The notes under the pieces: model-generated
Seen by the model: only the letters and a program-made list of their open reading frames with translations
Databases searched by the model: none
What the model was told of the DNA's origin: nothing
Position numbers and translations under genes: made by a program
Shown here: positions 20,000 to 28,651 of the stretch, in pieces
Layout of the letters: every line of letters begins with the position of its first letter
How positions within the stretch are numbered: position 1 is the first letter of the stretch
From: Clostridia bacterium
Lineage (GTDB): Bacteria > Bacillota > Clostridia > Oscillospirales > Acutalibacteraceae
NCBI GenBank assembly: GCA_017435865.1
Contig: JAFSEF010000042.1
Location: forward strand, 1 to 64,000
Direction: 5' to 3'
Length of the DNA: 64,000 nt

Positions 20000-21841
20000 A
20001 TGACAACAAAAAGATTCAAAATGTGTGATATTATATTCCTCTTTTCACTGCTCGGTTGCGCGGTGTTGTTTTTGTTTTGCCTGAACGGCTTTGCAGGTTA
20101 TGTGGATGAATCGTTTTATCCGACCGCAGCCTTGCGGCTGATAAACGGCGACAGTCTGGTGGCGGATGAATGGCATTTGTCGCAGTTTTCGTCCTTGTTT
20201 TTGTATTTGCCTGTCCGACTGTGGCTTGCAGTCAACGGCTCGGCAGACGGCATGGTGTTCTTTTTAAGGTGTTTATATGCCTGCATTCACCTGCTGTGCG
20301 CAAGCGGCATTTATCTGTTTTTCCGAAAACACGGCATGTGGGCTGTGGTTGCAGCACTTCTTTTCTGCACGCAAACCCCCATGCAGATCATCAACTTCAG
20401 CTACAATTCCCTGTTTGCGCTGTTTCTGACTGCCGGCTGCCTGCTGATTCTGACGATTTATGAAAAACAAAAACCGTTGCATTACATCCTTGCAGGTCTG
20501 GTTTATGCCTGCGCGTGTGTATGCAACCCGCTGTTCTGTGTTGTTTTTGTAATTTATTGCATCGCTTGGCCGATTATTAAATATCGAAACAGCAATTTTC
20601 ACCGACAGAACATCATTCTTTCCAACAAAAGACGCAGAAAAGAAAACAAAAAAGAGCGTGCCTTACCGCAAAAATGCACTGTGCATGGCACCTTTTTCAG
20701 CAAAAAGGCATTCCTGCTGTTCGGCATCGGCATTGCTGCAATTGCCGTCGTTTGTCTTGTTTTCTTCTTTGCCACCGGCGGTACATTGTCTGCATTTGCC
20801 GCAAATTTCAAGCATCTTCTGACCGACTCCGAGCATTTTTCAGATAACTTACTCCTTGGATTTATCGGCAGGCTGGCAGACACAGCATCTGCTTTCAACA
20901 CCATCAGCTTCAAGCTGTTCTTTTTGCCGATCCTGTTGTATGTCGCTTTGATTTTTGACAAAAAAAGACAACTGCCAAATCATATTGTTACATATCTTAT
21001 TTGTGCATTCGCATTGGCTGTTTTTTACACCGCCGGTGTCGCCGTTGCCGTTATGAACGGTGATGGAAATGTACACTTTTTCTCTCTGCCGTTGCTGTTG
21101 ATATCCACAGTCAGTTATATTCTGACGAAGAATAAAAATAAAAAATTGTTTTATTGCGTATGGATCCCCGGTGTCATTGCCGCATGTGCACAGTATCTGG
21201 CATCCAACCTTGCCTTACTCGCGATCGGATGGGTACTGACAATCAGTAATTTTGCCGGAATCTTTTTTATCAGAGATCTGCTTGTTGAACTGAAAGAAGA
21301 AAAAGAAGATTGTAAAAAGGCTCTTAAAAGCATTGCCTGCATTGTTCTTTGCTTTGGCATCGGTCTGCAAATCGCATTCCAGAGCATTTCGCTGTTCTGC
21401 AGATATTACCCCGAAAAAGACGAAATGCAGCAGATTAAAAACGGTCCGTATGAGAATCTTTACATCAGCCGTCGCTATTACGGCACCTACCAACTGAGCC
21501 TTGCCGACCTTGACGAAATCAAGGATAGAAGTTCCGAAGACGATCCCGTGCTGATTTTGTCGGATATGACGTGGCTGTATCTGTATATTGACCGTCCGTT
21601 CGGCACGTATTCCGCATGGCAATTAAGCTTTGAGCCGGAACGCCTGGAAGCGTATTACGAGCTGAATCCCGAAAAAGAACCGAAATACATTTACATCAGT
21701 GCCGTTGTGCCCCGTTCGGACTACGGCGTCAGCTTCAAAATGGCAGAGGATAAGGCCACCGTAATGAAAGAAATGTTCAACTGCACGGAACAAAAACTGT
21801 CAAGAGGCATCCTCCTGACAGTGCAAGGAATCAACGAATGA
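20000..21841 (+). CDS. Polytopic membrane protein, GT-C glycosyltransferase-like
   Basis: The 613-residue product has about ten or more hydrophobic segments. An acidic first loop after helix 1 (GYVDESFYPTAALRLINGD) resembles the Asp-containing loop of GT-C glycosyltransferases such as PMT and ArnT relatives, which move sugars from polyprenyl carriers outside the membrane. Two soluble stretches interrupt the helices: a very basic segment at about residues 205-235 (KRRRKENKKERA) and a C-terminal non-membrane domain from about residue 470 with DDPVLILSDMTWLYLYIDRP. It has its own consensus promoter and a strong terminator. Family placement is by topology and the acidic loop only, so a different membrane function is possible. 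Confidence -1.
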   Translation: MTTKRFKMCDIIFLFSLLGCAVLFLFCLNGFAGYVDESFYPTAALRLINGDSLVADEWHLSQFSSLFLYLPVRLWLAVNGSADGMVFFLRCLYACIHLLCASGIYLFFRKHGMWAVVAALLFCTQTPMQIINFSYNSLFALFLTAGCLLILTIYEKQKPLHYILAGLVYACACVCNPLFCVVFVIYCIAWPIIKYRNSNFHRQNIILSNKRRRKENKKERALPQKCTVHGTFFSKKAFLLFGIGIAAIAVVCLVFFFATGGTLSAFAANFKHLLTDSEHFSDNLLLGFIGRLADTASAFNTISFKLFFLPILLYVALIFDKKRQLPNHIVTYLICAFALAVFYTAGVAVAVMNGDGNVHFFSLPLLLISTVSYILTKNKNKKLFYCVWIPGVIAACAQYLASNLALLAIGWVLTISNFAGIFFIRDLLVELKEEKEDCKKALKSIACIVLCFGIGLQIAFQSISLFCRYYPEKDEMQQIKNGPYENLYISRRYYGTYQLSLADLDEIKDRSSEDDPVLILSDMTWLYLYIDRPFGTYSAWQLSFEPERLEAYYELNPEKEPKYIYISAVVPRSDYGVSFKMAEDKATVMKEMFNCTEQKLSRGILLTVQGINE

Positions 21842-21845
21842 AAGA

Positions 21846-21877
21846 ACACCCTCTCCGCAGCAAAACGGAGAGGGTGT
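21846..21877. terminator. Strong hairpin between convergent genes
   Basis: Perfect 12-bp stem ACACCCTCTCCG (21846-21857) / CGGAGAGGGTGT (21866-21877) with an 8-nt loop. It lies between the ends of the GT-C-like gene and the minus-strand Lgt paralogue. T-runs are weak on both sides. Confidence -1.
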
Positions 21878-21896
21878 ATATATTATAATGTAATGT
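21874..21896. repeat. AT-rich direct repeat, copy 2
   Basis: GTGTATATATTATAATGTAATGT, same orientation as copy 1 at 18599. A partial third copy (TATAATGTAAT) forms the -10 at 19972-19982. Confidence -1.
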
Positions 21897-21900
21897 ACGG

Positions 21901-22615
21901 TCAGGCACGTTTTTTTCTCATTACAAACAACCATACTCCTCCGACAAGGATGCTCAACACCGCGAACCACTGCCATACGGAGAGCTGCAAAAAGACATCG
22001 CCTTCAACGGAATAATCATAATGGCGCAGAAATTCAAGGAAAAATCGCGGCACGGAATAGGCAATCTGTGCGACGGGAAACAGCAATCCGCGCAATTTTC
22101 CCTTGTGCAGCAACCACATCAGAACCGCCGCAAGAACAAAACAAAACACTGCTTCGAGCAGCTGCACAGGCACAACGGTCAGACCCGTCAGCCGGTTCCG
22201 TATGCCGTGTGCACATTCAATTCCGTAGCAACAACCGTAACAAAAGCAGCCGATTTTTGCACAACCGAGTGCAAGAACCGTACCTGCGGCATACAAATCG
22301 AGGGGGGTATCCGCGTTTAATTTGCCGATGCTGTACAGAATTTTGACAATAAAAGGTGAAAATAACAACACACCGAACAACCGCAGTCGGCTTGCCGCCT
22401 GCACTTCCCCACCACTTGCAAACAAAATGATTTCGTTATAAAGCTGTGCCATCAGCACTGCACCGACAAGCGATGTGCACAATCCGAGCAATGAAAACTG
22501 CACTGCCTGTTTCAGAGAAATGCCGTGTTTTTTTTCGCACGGCAAAAAGATAAACTGCACCAAGCAAAAAACCGATACCGATGCAGGCATAATACAAAAG
22601 AAGATGTTTATCCAT
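21901..22615 (-). pseudogene. Second Lgt-like gene, frameshifted at an A8 run
   Basis: The downstream frame carries KIGCFCYGCCYG, VPVQLLEAV and PRFFLEFLRHY, the same signature as the 19153 protein. That frame only reaches a weak GTG at 22624-22626. The properly placed start is ATG at 22613-22615 with GGAG 6 bases upstream, encoding MDKHLLLYYACIGIGFLLGA in another frame that ends at 22436. The two frames join at an A8 run (22528-22535). The composite aligns well with the N-terminus of the paralogue (YY-TFFVVGFLG against YYACIGIGFLLG, then KKFNIKPAKGLLL against KKHGISLKQAVQF). So this is one gene with a one-base change in a homopolymer: a pseudogene, a phase-variable or slippage-expressed gene, or a base-calling error. 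Confidence -1.
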
Positions 22616-22677
22616 AAAAACTCCACAAAAACAAGATGCGTATATTGTACAAAAAAAATAAATTTCTGTCAACCGAT

Positions 22678-22706
22678 TTGACAAATTGCATAAAATGTGT
22701 TATTTT
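22678..22706 (+). promoter_or_regulatory. Possible promoter of mgtC-like gene
   Basis: TTGACA (22678-22683) with TATTTT 17 bp later. A better TATAAT at 22706-22711 is 22 bp away, so the exact -10 is uncertain. Confidence -1.
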
Positions 22707-22736
22707 ATAATATAAATATTTAGCGGAGGAATCGCC

Positions 22737-23450
22737 ATGGATATTACGGCTTTTATTGATATGTTCCACAGCCATTTCGGCGAATGGTGGGAACTGGTTA
22801 TCCGACTTGCAGTTGCCTGTCTTTGCGGTGCTGTGATCGGTTATGAACGCAGTCTTCGTCAGAAAGAAGCAGGTCTTCGTACACACATTATTCTTGCACT
22901 CGGTTCTGCATTGGTCATGATCGTTTCAAAATACGGATTCACTGACATCGTGCAGGCATATGCGGACTACAAAATACAGGTCGATGTGTCGCGTGTTGCC
23001 TCCAACATCATGACCGGTGTCGGTTTTTTGGGTGCAGGTGTTATTTTCGTCCGTGGCGGCACCATCAAGGGACTGACCACCGCTGCAGGCATATGGGCTT
23101 GTGCCGGCATCGGTATTTGTATTGGTGCAGGTATGTATGCAATCGGCATCATTGCCACCCTGTTGCTGTTGTTGATTCAGATCATACTGCACAAATTCCT
23201 GCCCGTCAGCGAAACAATGGAGAACAACATCATCACCTTCACGGCAAGCAACCATGAAATACTCGCACAGATCAAAGACTTCCTGATTTCGAACAACATA
23301 AAGGTCATCACGCTGGAAACAAAACAAAAATCTGACAACTCCATCCATGTTGCAATGACCATCAAAATTTCAAAGAACATGTCACTGGAATCCATCCTGA
23401 CCATGATGCACGACATTGACGGCATCAAAGAGTTTTCCATCAGCGTATAA
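22737..23450 (+). CDS. MgtC/SapB family membrane protein
   Basis: The 237-residue product has the MgtC core: GAVIGYERSLRQKEAGLRTH near residue 31, then VGFLGAGVIFVRGG-IKGLTTAAG near residue 98 and further hydrophobic helices to about residue 160. The C-terminal 75 residues form an ACT-like soluble domain (ENNIITFTASNHEILAQIKD). The family sits in the cytoplasmic membrane and is tied to magnesium homeostasis and regulation of the F-type ATPase; it is not itself shown to be a magnesium transporter. AGCGGAGGA lies 7 bases before the ATG. The gene is monocistronic, with a terminator directly behind it. Confidence -1.
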   Translation: MDITAFIDMFHSHFGEWWELVIRLAVACLCGAVIGYERSLRQKEAGLRTHIILALGSALVMIVSKYGFTDIVQAYADYKIQVDVSRVASNIMTGVGFLGAGVIFVRGGTIKGLTTAAGIWACAGIGICIGAGMYAIGIIATLLLLLIQIILHKFLPVSETMENNIITFTASNHEILAQIKDFLISNNIKVITLETKQKSDNSIHVAMTIKISKNMSLESILTMMHDIDGIKEFSISV

Positions 23451-23463
23451 AAAACCGATGCTA

Positions 23464-23499
23464 AAAAGGAACTGTATTTTTGTTTACAGTTCCTTTTTT
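23464..23499 (+). terminator. Terminator after mgtC-like gene
   Basis: Stem AAAGGAACTGTA / TACAGTTCCTTT with an 8-nt loop, followed by T6. Confidence -1.
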
Positions 23500-23517
23500 G
23501 TTTGAAAATATAAAAAT

Positions 23518-23829
23518 TTATGCACTCTGCTCCAAAGGATCCGCCACACAGGGTTGCTCAAACAGGACAAAGGGATCAATATCTATGCATTTACAAGGAT
23601 CCCCGTCACCGGTCATATCCCATGCAACGGTATCGTTGATAATTGAAAGCCTGCCTTTGAAAAAATCAAGATCCGTCATAGGCTCAAATACCGTGCCTTT
23701 TTTCAGCAGCGGTTTTACATCAAAAAATCGCACGGATCCATCATTGAAATACACATAAATTCCGAATTCATCCGTCGGCACAACCTGTAAAACAACAGGC
23801 CAGAAGCGGCTGTAATCAAGATTTTCCAT
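23518..23829 (-). CDS. DUF2442-type small protein
   Basis: The 103-residue product has the DUF2442 pattern: residues 11-40 contain VVLQVVPTDEFGIYVYFNDGSVRFFDVKP and a middle part LSIINDTVAWD. AAAGGAG stands 8 bases before the ATG. It follows the DUF4160 gene by 12 bp and is surely co-transcribed with it. DUF4160 and DUF2442 genes are frequent neighbours and behave like a small accessory pair; a toxin-antitoxin role has been suggested by context but I see no nuclease motif. The C-terminal tail (CKCIDIDPFVLFEQPC) looks specific to this protein. Confidence -1.
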   Translation of the reverse strand: MENLDYSRFWPVVLQVVPTDEFGIYVYFNDGSVRFFDVKPLLKKGTVFEPMTDLDFFKGRLSIINDTVAWDMTGDGDPCKCIDIDPFVLFEQPCVADPLEQSA

Positions 23830-23841
23830 TGCAATTCTCCT

Positions 23842-24102
23842 TTACATCAACGGCGCAATACTGTTCATCGGTTGGCCGTTTGCAGAAAGCTCCCAATTCT
23901 GCATCAATTCGTCACGATGAATTTCACACCATGCCAAAACAAGCTTTAACTGTCGGCTCGGCAAAAATCCCTTATCAATTCTGCCCTGCTGAATTAAAAC
24001 CGTAGCTTTATATCCCGCATACTCCACATGAAAATGCGGCAGATTGTGTTCATTCCAATTCATTGTTATACGAATACCAAAAAACAAGCTGATTTCAGGC
24101 AT
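23842..24102 (-). CDS. DUF4160 small protein
   Basis: The 86-residue product shows the DUF4160 hallmarks: GIRITMNWNEHNLPHFHVEYAGYKA in the first 35 residues, then a basic helical part (LPSRQLKLVLAWCEIHRDEL). The conserved N-E-H--PHFH histidine cluster could bind metal or form an active site, which is inference. GAGGTGATG precedes the ATG. It is the first gene of a two-gene unit with the DUF2442 gene. Confidence -1.
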   Translation of the reverse strand: MPEISLFFGIRITMNWNEHNLPHFHVEYAGYKATVLIQQGRIDKGFLPSRQLKLVLAWCEIHRDELMQNWELSANGQPMNSIAPLM

Positions 24103-24121
24103 CTGTCATCACCTCATTTTT

Positions 24122-24151
24122 ATTATACAACAAAAGCTGTTTTTCAGTCAA
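24122..24151 (-). promoter_or_regulatory. Promoter of the DUF4160-DUF2442 pair
   Basis: On the minus strand: TTGACT (24146-24151), 18-bp spacer, TATAAT (24122-24127). Confidence -1.
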
Positions 24152-24187
24152 TATTTTTCTGCATCTTTTGGCTTTCTTGTATATATG

Positions 24188-24218
24188 AAAAACCGCCATC
24201 CTTTCGGACAGCGGTTTT
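24188..24218 (-). terminator. Terminator of gap
   Basis: On the minus strand: AAAACCGC (24211-24218), a 14-nt loop containing TCCGAAAGGA, then GCGGTTTTT (24188-24196). Confidence -1.
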
Positions 24219-24246
24219 GTTATGCGAAAATTTCGCGGTCAAGCAC

Positions 24247-25263
24247 TTACAGTTCTGCGAAGTACTTGATGGTGCGGACCATCTGGCTGGTGTAGGAGTT
24301 TTCGTTGTCGTACCAGGAAACAACCTGTACCTGATAGGTATCGTCGTCGATCTTGGCAACCATGGTCTGGGTAGCATCGAACAGGGAGCCGAAGCGGATG
24401 CCGATAACGTCGGAAGAAACGATCTGATCTTCGTTGTAACCGAAGGATTCGGAAGCAGCAGCCTTCATAGCAGCGTTGATGCCTTCCTTGGTGATGTCCT
24501 TGCCCTTAACAACAGCAACAAGAATGGTGGTGGAACCGGTGCAGGTGGGAACACGCTGTGCGGAACCGATGAGTTTGCCGTTGAGTTCGGGGATTACAAG
24601 GCCGATAGCCTTTGCAGCGCCGGTGGAGTTGGGAACGATGTTCTGTGCGCCTGCACGTGCACGGCGAAGGTCGCCCTTTCTGTGGGGGCCGTCAAGAATC
24701 ATCTGGTCGCCGGTGTATGCATGAACGGTGGTCATGATACCGCTCTGGATTTCTGCATAATCGTTGAGAGCCTTTGCCATGGGAGCAAGGCAGTTGGTGG
24801 TGCAGGAAGCTGCGGAGATGATTTGATCATCAGCAGTAAGAGTTTTTTCGTTTACGGAGAAAACGATGGTCTTGAGATCGTTGCCTGCGGGAGCAGAGAT
24901 AACAACTTTCTTTGCACCTGCGTTGATGTGAGCCATGCTCTTGTCCTTGGAGCAGTAGAAACCTGTGCATTCAAGAACAACGTCAACACCGATTTCGCCC
25001 CAGGGGAGTTCAGCAGCGTTTGCCATTGCATAAATTTTGATGGTCTTGCCGTCTACGGTGATGGTGCCGGCTTCGTCGTCTGCACAGACACAGTGACCGT
25101 CGTAACGACCCTGAGCGGTGTCATACTTAAGAAGATGTGCAAGCATAGAGGGCTTGGTAAGGTCGTTGATAGCGACTACTTCATAACCTTCTGCACCGAA
25201 CATCTGACGGAATGCCAGACGGCCGATTCTGCCGAAACCGTTAATTGCTACTTTAACTGCCAT
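24247..25263 (-). CDS. gap: Glyceraldehyde-3-phosphate dehydrogenase
   Basis: The 338-residue protein has full length for the family. The NAD-binding Rossmann motif NGFGRIGR is at residues 8-15, the catalytic cysteine lies in SCTTNCLAP near residue 153, and VPTCTGSTT replaces the usual VPT-xx-xS segment of the phosphate site. It oxidises glyceraldehyde 3-phosphate to 1,3-bisphosphoglycerate with NAD in cytoplasmic glycolysis. GGAGGAATTTTAAA precedes the ATG. It is a single-gene unit with its own promoter and terminator, not in the common gap-pgk operon in this window. The opposite strand is open through most of the gene because it avoids TTA, CTA and TCA codons, as expected for strong expression. 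Confidence -1.
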   Translation of the reverse strand: MAVKVAINGFGRIGRLAFRQMFGAEGYEVVAINDLTKPSMLAHLLKYDTAQGRYDGHCVCADDEAGTITVDGKTIKIYAMANAAELPWGEIGVDVVLECTGFYCSKDKSMAHINAGAKKVVISAPAGNDLKTIVFSVNEKTLTADDQIISAASCTTNCLAPMAKALNDYAEIQSGIMTTVHAYTGDQMILDGPHRKGDLRRARAGAQNIVPNSTGAAKAIGLVIPELNGKLIGSAQRVPTCTGSTTILVAVVKGKDITKEGINAAMKAAASESFGYNEDQIVSSDVIGIRFGSLFDATQTMVAKIDDDTYQVQVVSWYDNENSYTSQMVRTIKYFAEL

Positions 25264-25307
25264 TTTAAAATTCCTCCAATTGTTTTATTAAAATTTTAAC
25301 CGTTTCT

Positions 25308-25335
25308 ATTATACATTCTGCAAAAATTTTTGCAA
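25308..25335 (-). promoter_or_regulatory. gap promoter with palindrome in the spacer
   Basis: On the minus strand: TTGCAA (25330-25335), 16-bp spacer, TATAAT (25308-25313). A perfect 16-bp palindrome TGCAAAAATTTTTGCA (25319-25334) covers the -35 and spacer, a natural position for a repressor site. Confidence -1.
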
Positions 25336-25415
25336 GTGTTTTTATTGAAAAAGACGGTGTTTGACAAAACTTTGTCAAAATCGGATAAAAATTCAGAGAA
25401 TGCAAATGCATTCTT

Positions 25416-26372
25416 TTACATATTTACAACATTTATCGGCTTGCCGGTGACAAATCCGCGGATATTATCCGTAAAAATATCCATAAGCCGCTGTCTTGTT
25501 TCTGTCGGTGCCCAGGCAATGTGCGGTGTGATAAGACAGTTTTTTGCAGTAAGCAAAGGATTGTCAGCCTTCGGCGGTTCATCCGAAAGCACATCCAGTC
25601 CTGCACCTGCAATACTGCCGTTGTCAAGGGCCTGTGCAAGTGCCTGTTCATCCACAACAGGTCCTCTTGAAGTATTGACAAGAAACGCAGACTTTTTCAT
25701 TTTGCTCAAAAACTGTGCATTCACAAGTCCCGTTGTCTGCGGTGTCAGCGGACAGTGCAAAGAAATGTAATCACTTTCCCTTGCAAGTGTATCAGCATCT
25801 GTAAAAACAACCGTTTTTTCTGCATATTTATCAGGATGTGCCGTTGTTGCAATCACACGCATACCGAATGCCTGTGCGATGCAGGCGACTTTTTGTCCGA
25901 TTTTACCGAAACCGACAATGCCGAGTGTTTTTCCCGCAAGTTCTGCAATGGGAACCACGCGGAATGTAAAGTCGGGACAACTTGTCCACTGTCCCTCATG
26001 CACGGCAGCGGAATGCTCGGCAACACGGGATGCATGGGCAAGAATAAAACTGAATACATATTGTGCAACACTGTCGGTGGAATAAGCAGGAATGTTGGAT
26101 ACGGGAATGCCGCGTTTTGCACAATACTCGGTATCAATAATATTAAAACCGGTTGCAAGAACGGCAATATAGCGGACATCCGGCAATTGTGCAAGTGTTT
26201 CTTCGCGCAGCGGTACTTTGTTGACAACAAGAATTTCCGCACCCTGTGCACGGGCAATTACATCTTCGGGTGCAGTACGGTCATATACGGTCAGCTCACA
26301 CAATCCGGCGACATTGTCCCACGAAAGATCCCCCGGATTTTCACAAAAACCGTCAAGAATTACAGCTTTCAT
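25416..26372 (-). CDS. D-2-hydroxyacid dehydrogenase
   Basis: This is a 318-residue NAD-dependent D-isomer 2-hydroxyacid dehydrogenase. The nucleotide site GIVGFGKIGQ is near residue 149, followed by the catalytic set: Arg in NTSRGPVVD (about 236), Glu in LSDEPP (about 263) and His in TPHIAW (about 284). Sequence style is closest to glycerate/hydroxypyruvate reductases, but the substrate cannot be fixed from sequence. AAGGAGG lies 6 bases before the ATG. A TGGTATACT extended -10 is at 26408-26413 with a poor -35. It stands alone, reading toward the gap promoter region. Confidence -1.
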   Translation of the reverse strand: MKAVILDGFCENPGDLSWDNVAGLCELTVYDRTAPEDVIARAQGAEILVVNKVPLREETLAQLPDVRYIAVLATGFNIIDTEYCAKRGIPVSNIPAYSTDSVAQYVFSFILAHASRVAEHSAAVHEGQWTSCPDFTFRVVPIAELAGKTLGIVGFGKIGQKVACIAQAFGMRVIATTAHPDKYAEKTVVFTDADTLARESDYISLHCPLTPQTTGLVNAQFLSKMKKSAFLVNTSRGPVVDEQALAQALDNGSIAGAGLDVLSDEPPKADNPLLTAKNCLITPHIAWAPTETRQRLMDIFTDNIRGFVTGKPINVVNM

Positions 26373-26472
26373 CAGCAGCCTCCTTTTCAGCCAATCAGAA
26401 TGCTAACAGTATACCACTTTTTTCATGTAATAGAAAGAGTTTTTTGTAATTTACAAAGATTTTTAAAAATGA

Positions 26473-26501
26473 TTGACCTAAGAAAGAAAATAATATATAA
26501 T
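26473..26501 (+). promoter_or_regulatory. Promoter of the VTT-galK unit
   Basis: TTGACC (26473-26478), 17-bp spacer, TATAAT (26496-26501). Confidence -1.
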
Positions 26502-26517
26502 ATAAGTTGGTGATTTT

Positions 26518-27291
26518 TTGAAGAAGAAATACAATGCTGATGTTATGGCAAGACGAATAACCAAAATTTACGGCGCGACTCTGCTGGTCGCTGCCGCGGT
26601 TTTGCTTGTCATCAGTTTCCTGATGTACCTGGATCCGGTGCAACAAAAATACAATCAGTGGCTTGTTTTTCTGAAAGATTTTGAATACCAGATCACAACC
26701 CTGCAGGACAAATGGATGATTGTGATCGTTCTGTTTCTGCTGTTTTTGCTGCGCAGCCTGCTGCCGTTTTATCCGCAAAGCATTGTTCTTGTTATCAGCG
26801 GTGTGGTATTCCACCCCCTTACGGCATTCCTGATCAACATGATCGGCATCGGCGGTACAATGGCACTGCGTTATTACACAGGCACGGAGATGGGTGAAGG
26901 ATACACGCTGAAAATACTGCGTAAATATCCGGGTTTTGATGCCGTGCTTCGGAAAAACGGCCTGAGCAATGCTGTTTTACTGTTTTTGTTCCGTCTGTTC
27001 CCGGGTGTTCCCGTCAGCTCGGTCAGCCAGATTTACGGCTCGCTTGATTTTCCGTTTGTAAAGTATATGCTCATTTCACTCGGTGGCATTGCACCGCGTA
27101 TTCTCACATACAGTTTCATCGGTCGCAGTGCAACCGATCCGCTGTCCCCGTCTTTCCTTGCACCGATCATTGTTCTGCTGATGCTTTCGGGCACTTCCCT
27201 GTTGGGATTCCACCTCATCATTGCACTTGCCATGCGTCTGCAGAATGCCCTGTCGCGTAAAAAAGAGCTGCCTGACAGCTCATCACAATAA
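26518..27291 (+). CDS. VTT-domain (TVP38/TMEM64, DedA-like) membrane protein
   Basis: The 257-residue polytopic protein has the VTT core: LLPFYPQSIVLVISGVVFHP near residue 82, a loop with KNGLSNAVLLFLFRLFPGVPVSSVSQIYG near residue 145, and closing helices. Relatives act in phospholipid or undecaprenyl-phosphate flipping across the cytoplasmic membrane; the exact lipid here is unknown. The start is TTG at 26518, about 6 bases after GGTGAT. An in-frame ATG at 26545 has no ribosome binding site, and the mapped promoter leaves a leader of only about 10 nt. The galactokinase gene follows after 27 bp, so the two are probably co-transcribed. Confidence -1.
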   Translation: MKKKYNADVMARRITKIYGATLLVAAAVLLVISFLMYLDPVQQKYNQWLVFLKDFEYQITTLQDKWMIVIVLFLLFLLRSLLPFYPQSIVLVISGVVFHPLTAFLINMIGIGGTMALRYYTGTEMGEGYTLKILRKYPGFDAVLRKNGLSNAVLLFLFRLFPGVPVSSVSQIYGSLDFPFVKYMLISLGGIAPRILTYSFIGRSATDPLSPSFLAPIIVLLMLSGTSLLGFHLIIALAMRLQNALSRKKELPDSSSQ

Positions 27292-27318
27292 AAATACAAA
27301 ACCGAAAGGATGTTTATA

Positions 27319-28602
27319 ATGAACGATCTTTGCACAATGAAAAAAAATATTGCCGAAGGCGACTTTGATGCAGCCCTCAAAAGACTGTATACAGAAAAAG
27401 AACTTGACGAACAACGTGCAAGATACCTTTCTCTGGCACAGACATTTGAAACCGTTTACGGTGAAGACCGTGCTGTCAGTTTTTACTCTGCACCCGGCAG
27501 AACGGAAGTCTGCGGTAACCATACCGATCACAACAAAGGTTGCGTTCTTGCAGCAGGTATCAACCTCGATGCCATTGCCTGTGCATCCGCAAACGATGAA
27601 AATATTGTCCGCCTGAAGAGCGTTGAATATCCCAAAACCGACATCATTGATCTGTCTGTTCTGACTCCCGTTGCAGAAGAAACCGAACGTTCTGCATCCC
27701 TCATCCGCGGTGTTGCTGCCCGTTTTGTACAACTCGGCTACAAAGTCGGCGGTTTTGATTGCGTCACCACCAACAAGGTCATTGCAGGTTCCGGCCTTTC
27801 TTCCTCTGCAGCATTCGAAGTGCTTGTCGGTACAATCTTCAACTATATGTACAATGACGGAAAAATCTCTGCTGTTGAAATCGCACAGATCGCTCAGTAT
27901 GCCGAAAACGTCTTCTTCGGCAAACCCTGCGGACTGATGGATCAGATGGCATGCTCGGTCGGCGGTTTTGTGCAGATCGACTTTGCAGACACAAACAATC
28001 CCGTCATCACTCCCGTCGCATTTGATTTCTCTTCCTGTGCACACGCACTTGTCATCACCGATACCAGAGCCAGCCACGCGGACCTGACCGATGAATATGC
28101 AGCCATCCGCAAGGAAATGGAATCCGTTGCTGCTGTTTTCGGCAAGTCCTGTCTGCGTGAAACAGACGAAAAAGAAGTCATGGCAAACATGGCACTTGTG
28201 CGTGAAAAATGCGGTGAACGTGCCTGCCTGCGTGCAATGCATTTCTACAACGACAATCGCCGCGTGGAAAAAGAAGCAACCGCACTGCGTAACGGTGATT
28301 TCAACACCTTCAAGCAGCTCGTCATTGAAAGCGGCAACTCCTCTTATATGTACAACCAGAATGTGTTCGTAAAAATCAAGGATGCAGGTCAGCCTGTTTC
28401 CCTTGCACTCGCACTCAGCGACAGTGTCCTGAACGGTAAAGGTGCCTGGCGTGTTCACGGCGGCGGTTTTGCCGGAACCATTCAGGCATTTGTACCCGAA
28501 GAACTGCTTGATACATACATTGCAACACTTGAATCCGTTTACGGTGAAGGTGCCTGCCATGTGCTTTCCATCCGTGCCATCGGCGGTACGGAAGTAAAGT
28601 AA
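27319..28602 (+). CDS. galK: Galactokinase (GHMP kinase)
   Basis: The 427-residue cytoplasmic kinase phosphorylates galactose to galactose 1-phosphate. It carries the sugar-binding galactokinase signature as GRTEVCGNHTDHNKG near residue 60 (usual form GRVNLIGEHTDYNGG) and the ATP-binding GHMP motif GSGLSSSAA near residue 156, then GLMDQMAC and the C-terminal HGGGFAGT. I chose ATG 27319 over ATG 27310 because GAAAGG touches 27310 but is 9 bases from 27319. The replacements in the first motif (Glu for Asn and Asn for Glu) are worth noting; related Clostridia carry such variants, and specificity for another sugar is possible. No galT or galE is nearby; mutS2 follows. Confidence -1.
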   Translation: MNDLCTMKKNIAEGDFDAALKRLYTEKELDEQRARYLSLAQTFETVYGEDRAVSFYSAPGRTEVCGNHTDHNKGCVLAAGINLDAIACASANDENIVRLKSVEYPKTDIIDLSVLTPVAEETERSASLIRGVAARFVQLGYKVGGFDCVTTNKVIAGSGLSSSAAFEVLVGTIFNYMYNDGKISAVEIAQIAQYAENVFFGKPCGLMDQMACSVGGFVQIDFADTNNPVITPVAFDFSSCAHALVITDTRASHADLTDEYAAIRKEMESVAAVFGKSCLRETDEKEVMANMALVREKCGERACLRAMHFYNDNRRVEKEATALRNGDFNTFKQLVIESGNSSYMYNQNVFVKIKDAGQPVSLALALSDSVLNGKGAWRVHGGGFAGTIQAFVPEELLDTYIATLESVYGEGACHVLSIRAIGGTEVK

Positions 28603-28651
28603 CATTCCTTACATTCCAACGAAAGGCGAAGTAATTTCGCAAAAAAGAACC

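Noticed and set aside
24028..25299. Plus-strand open frame of 423 codons
   Set aside because: Antisense of gap, whose active-site and Rossmann motifs are intact on the minus strand.
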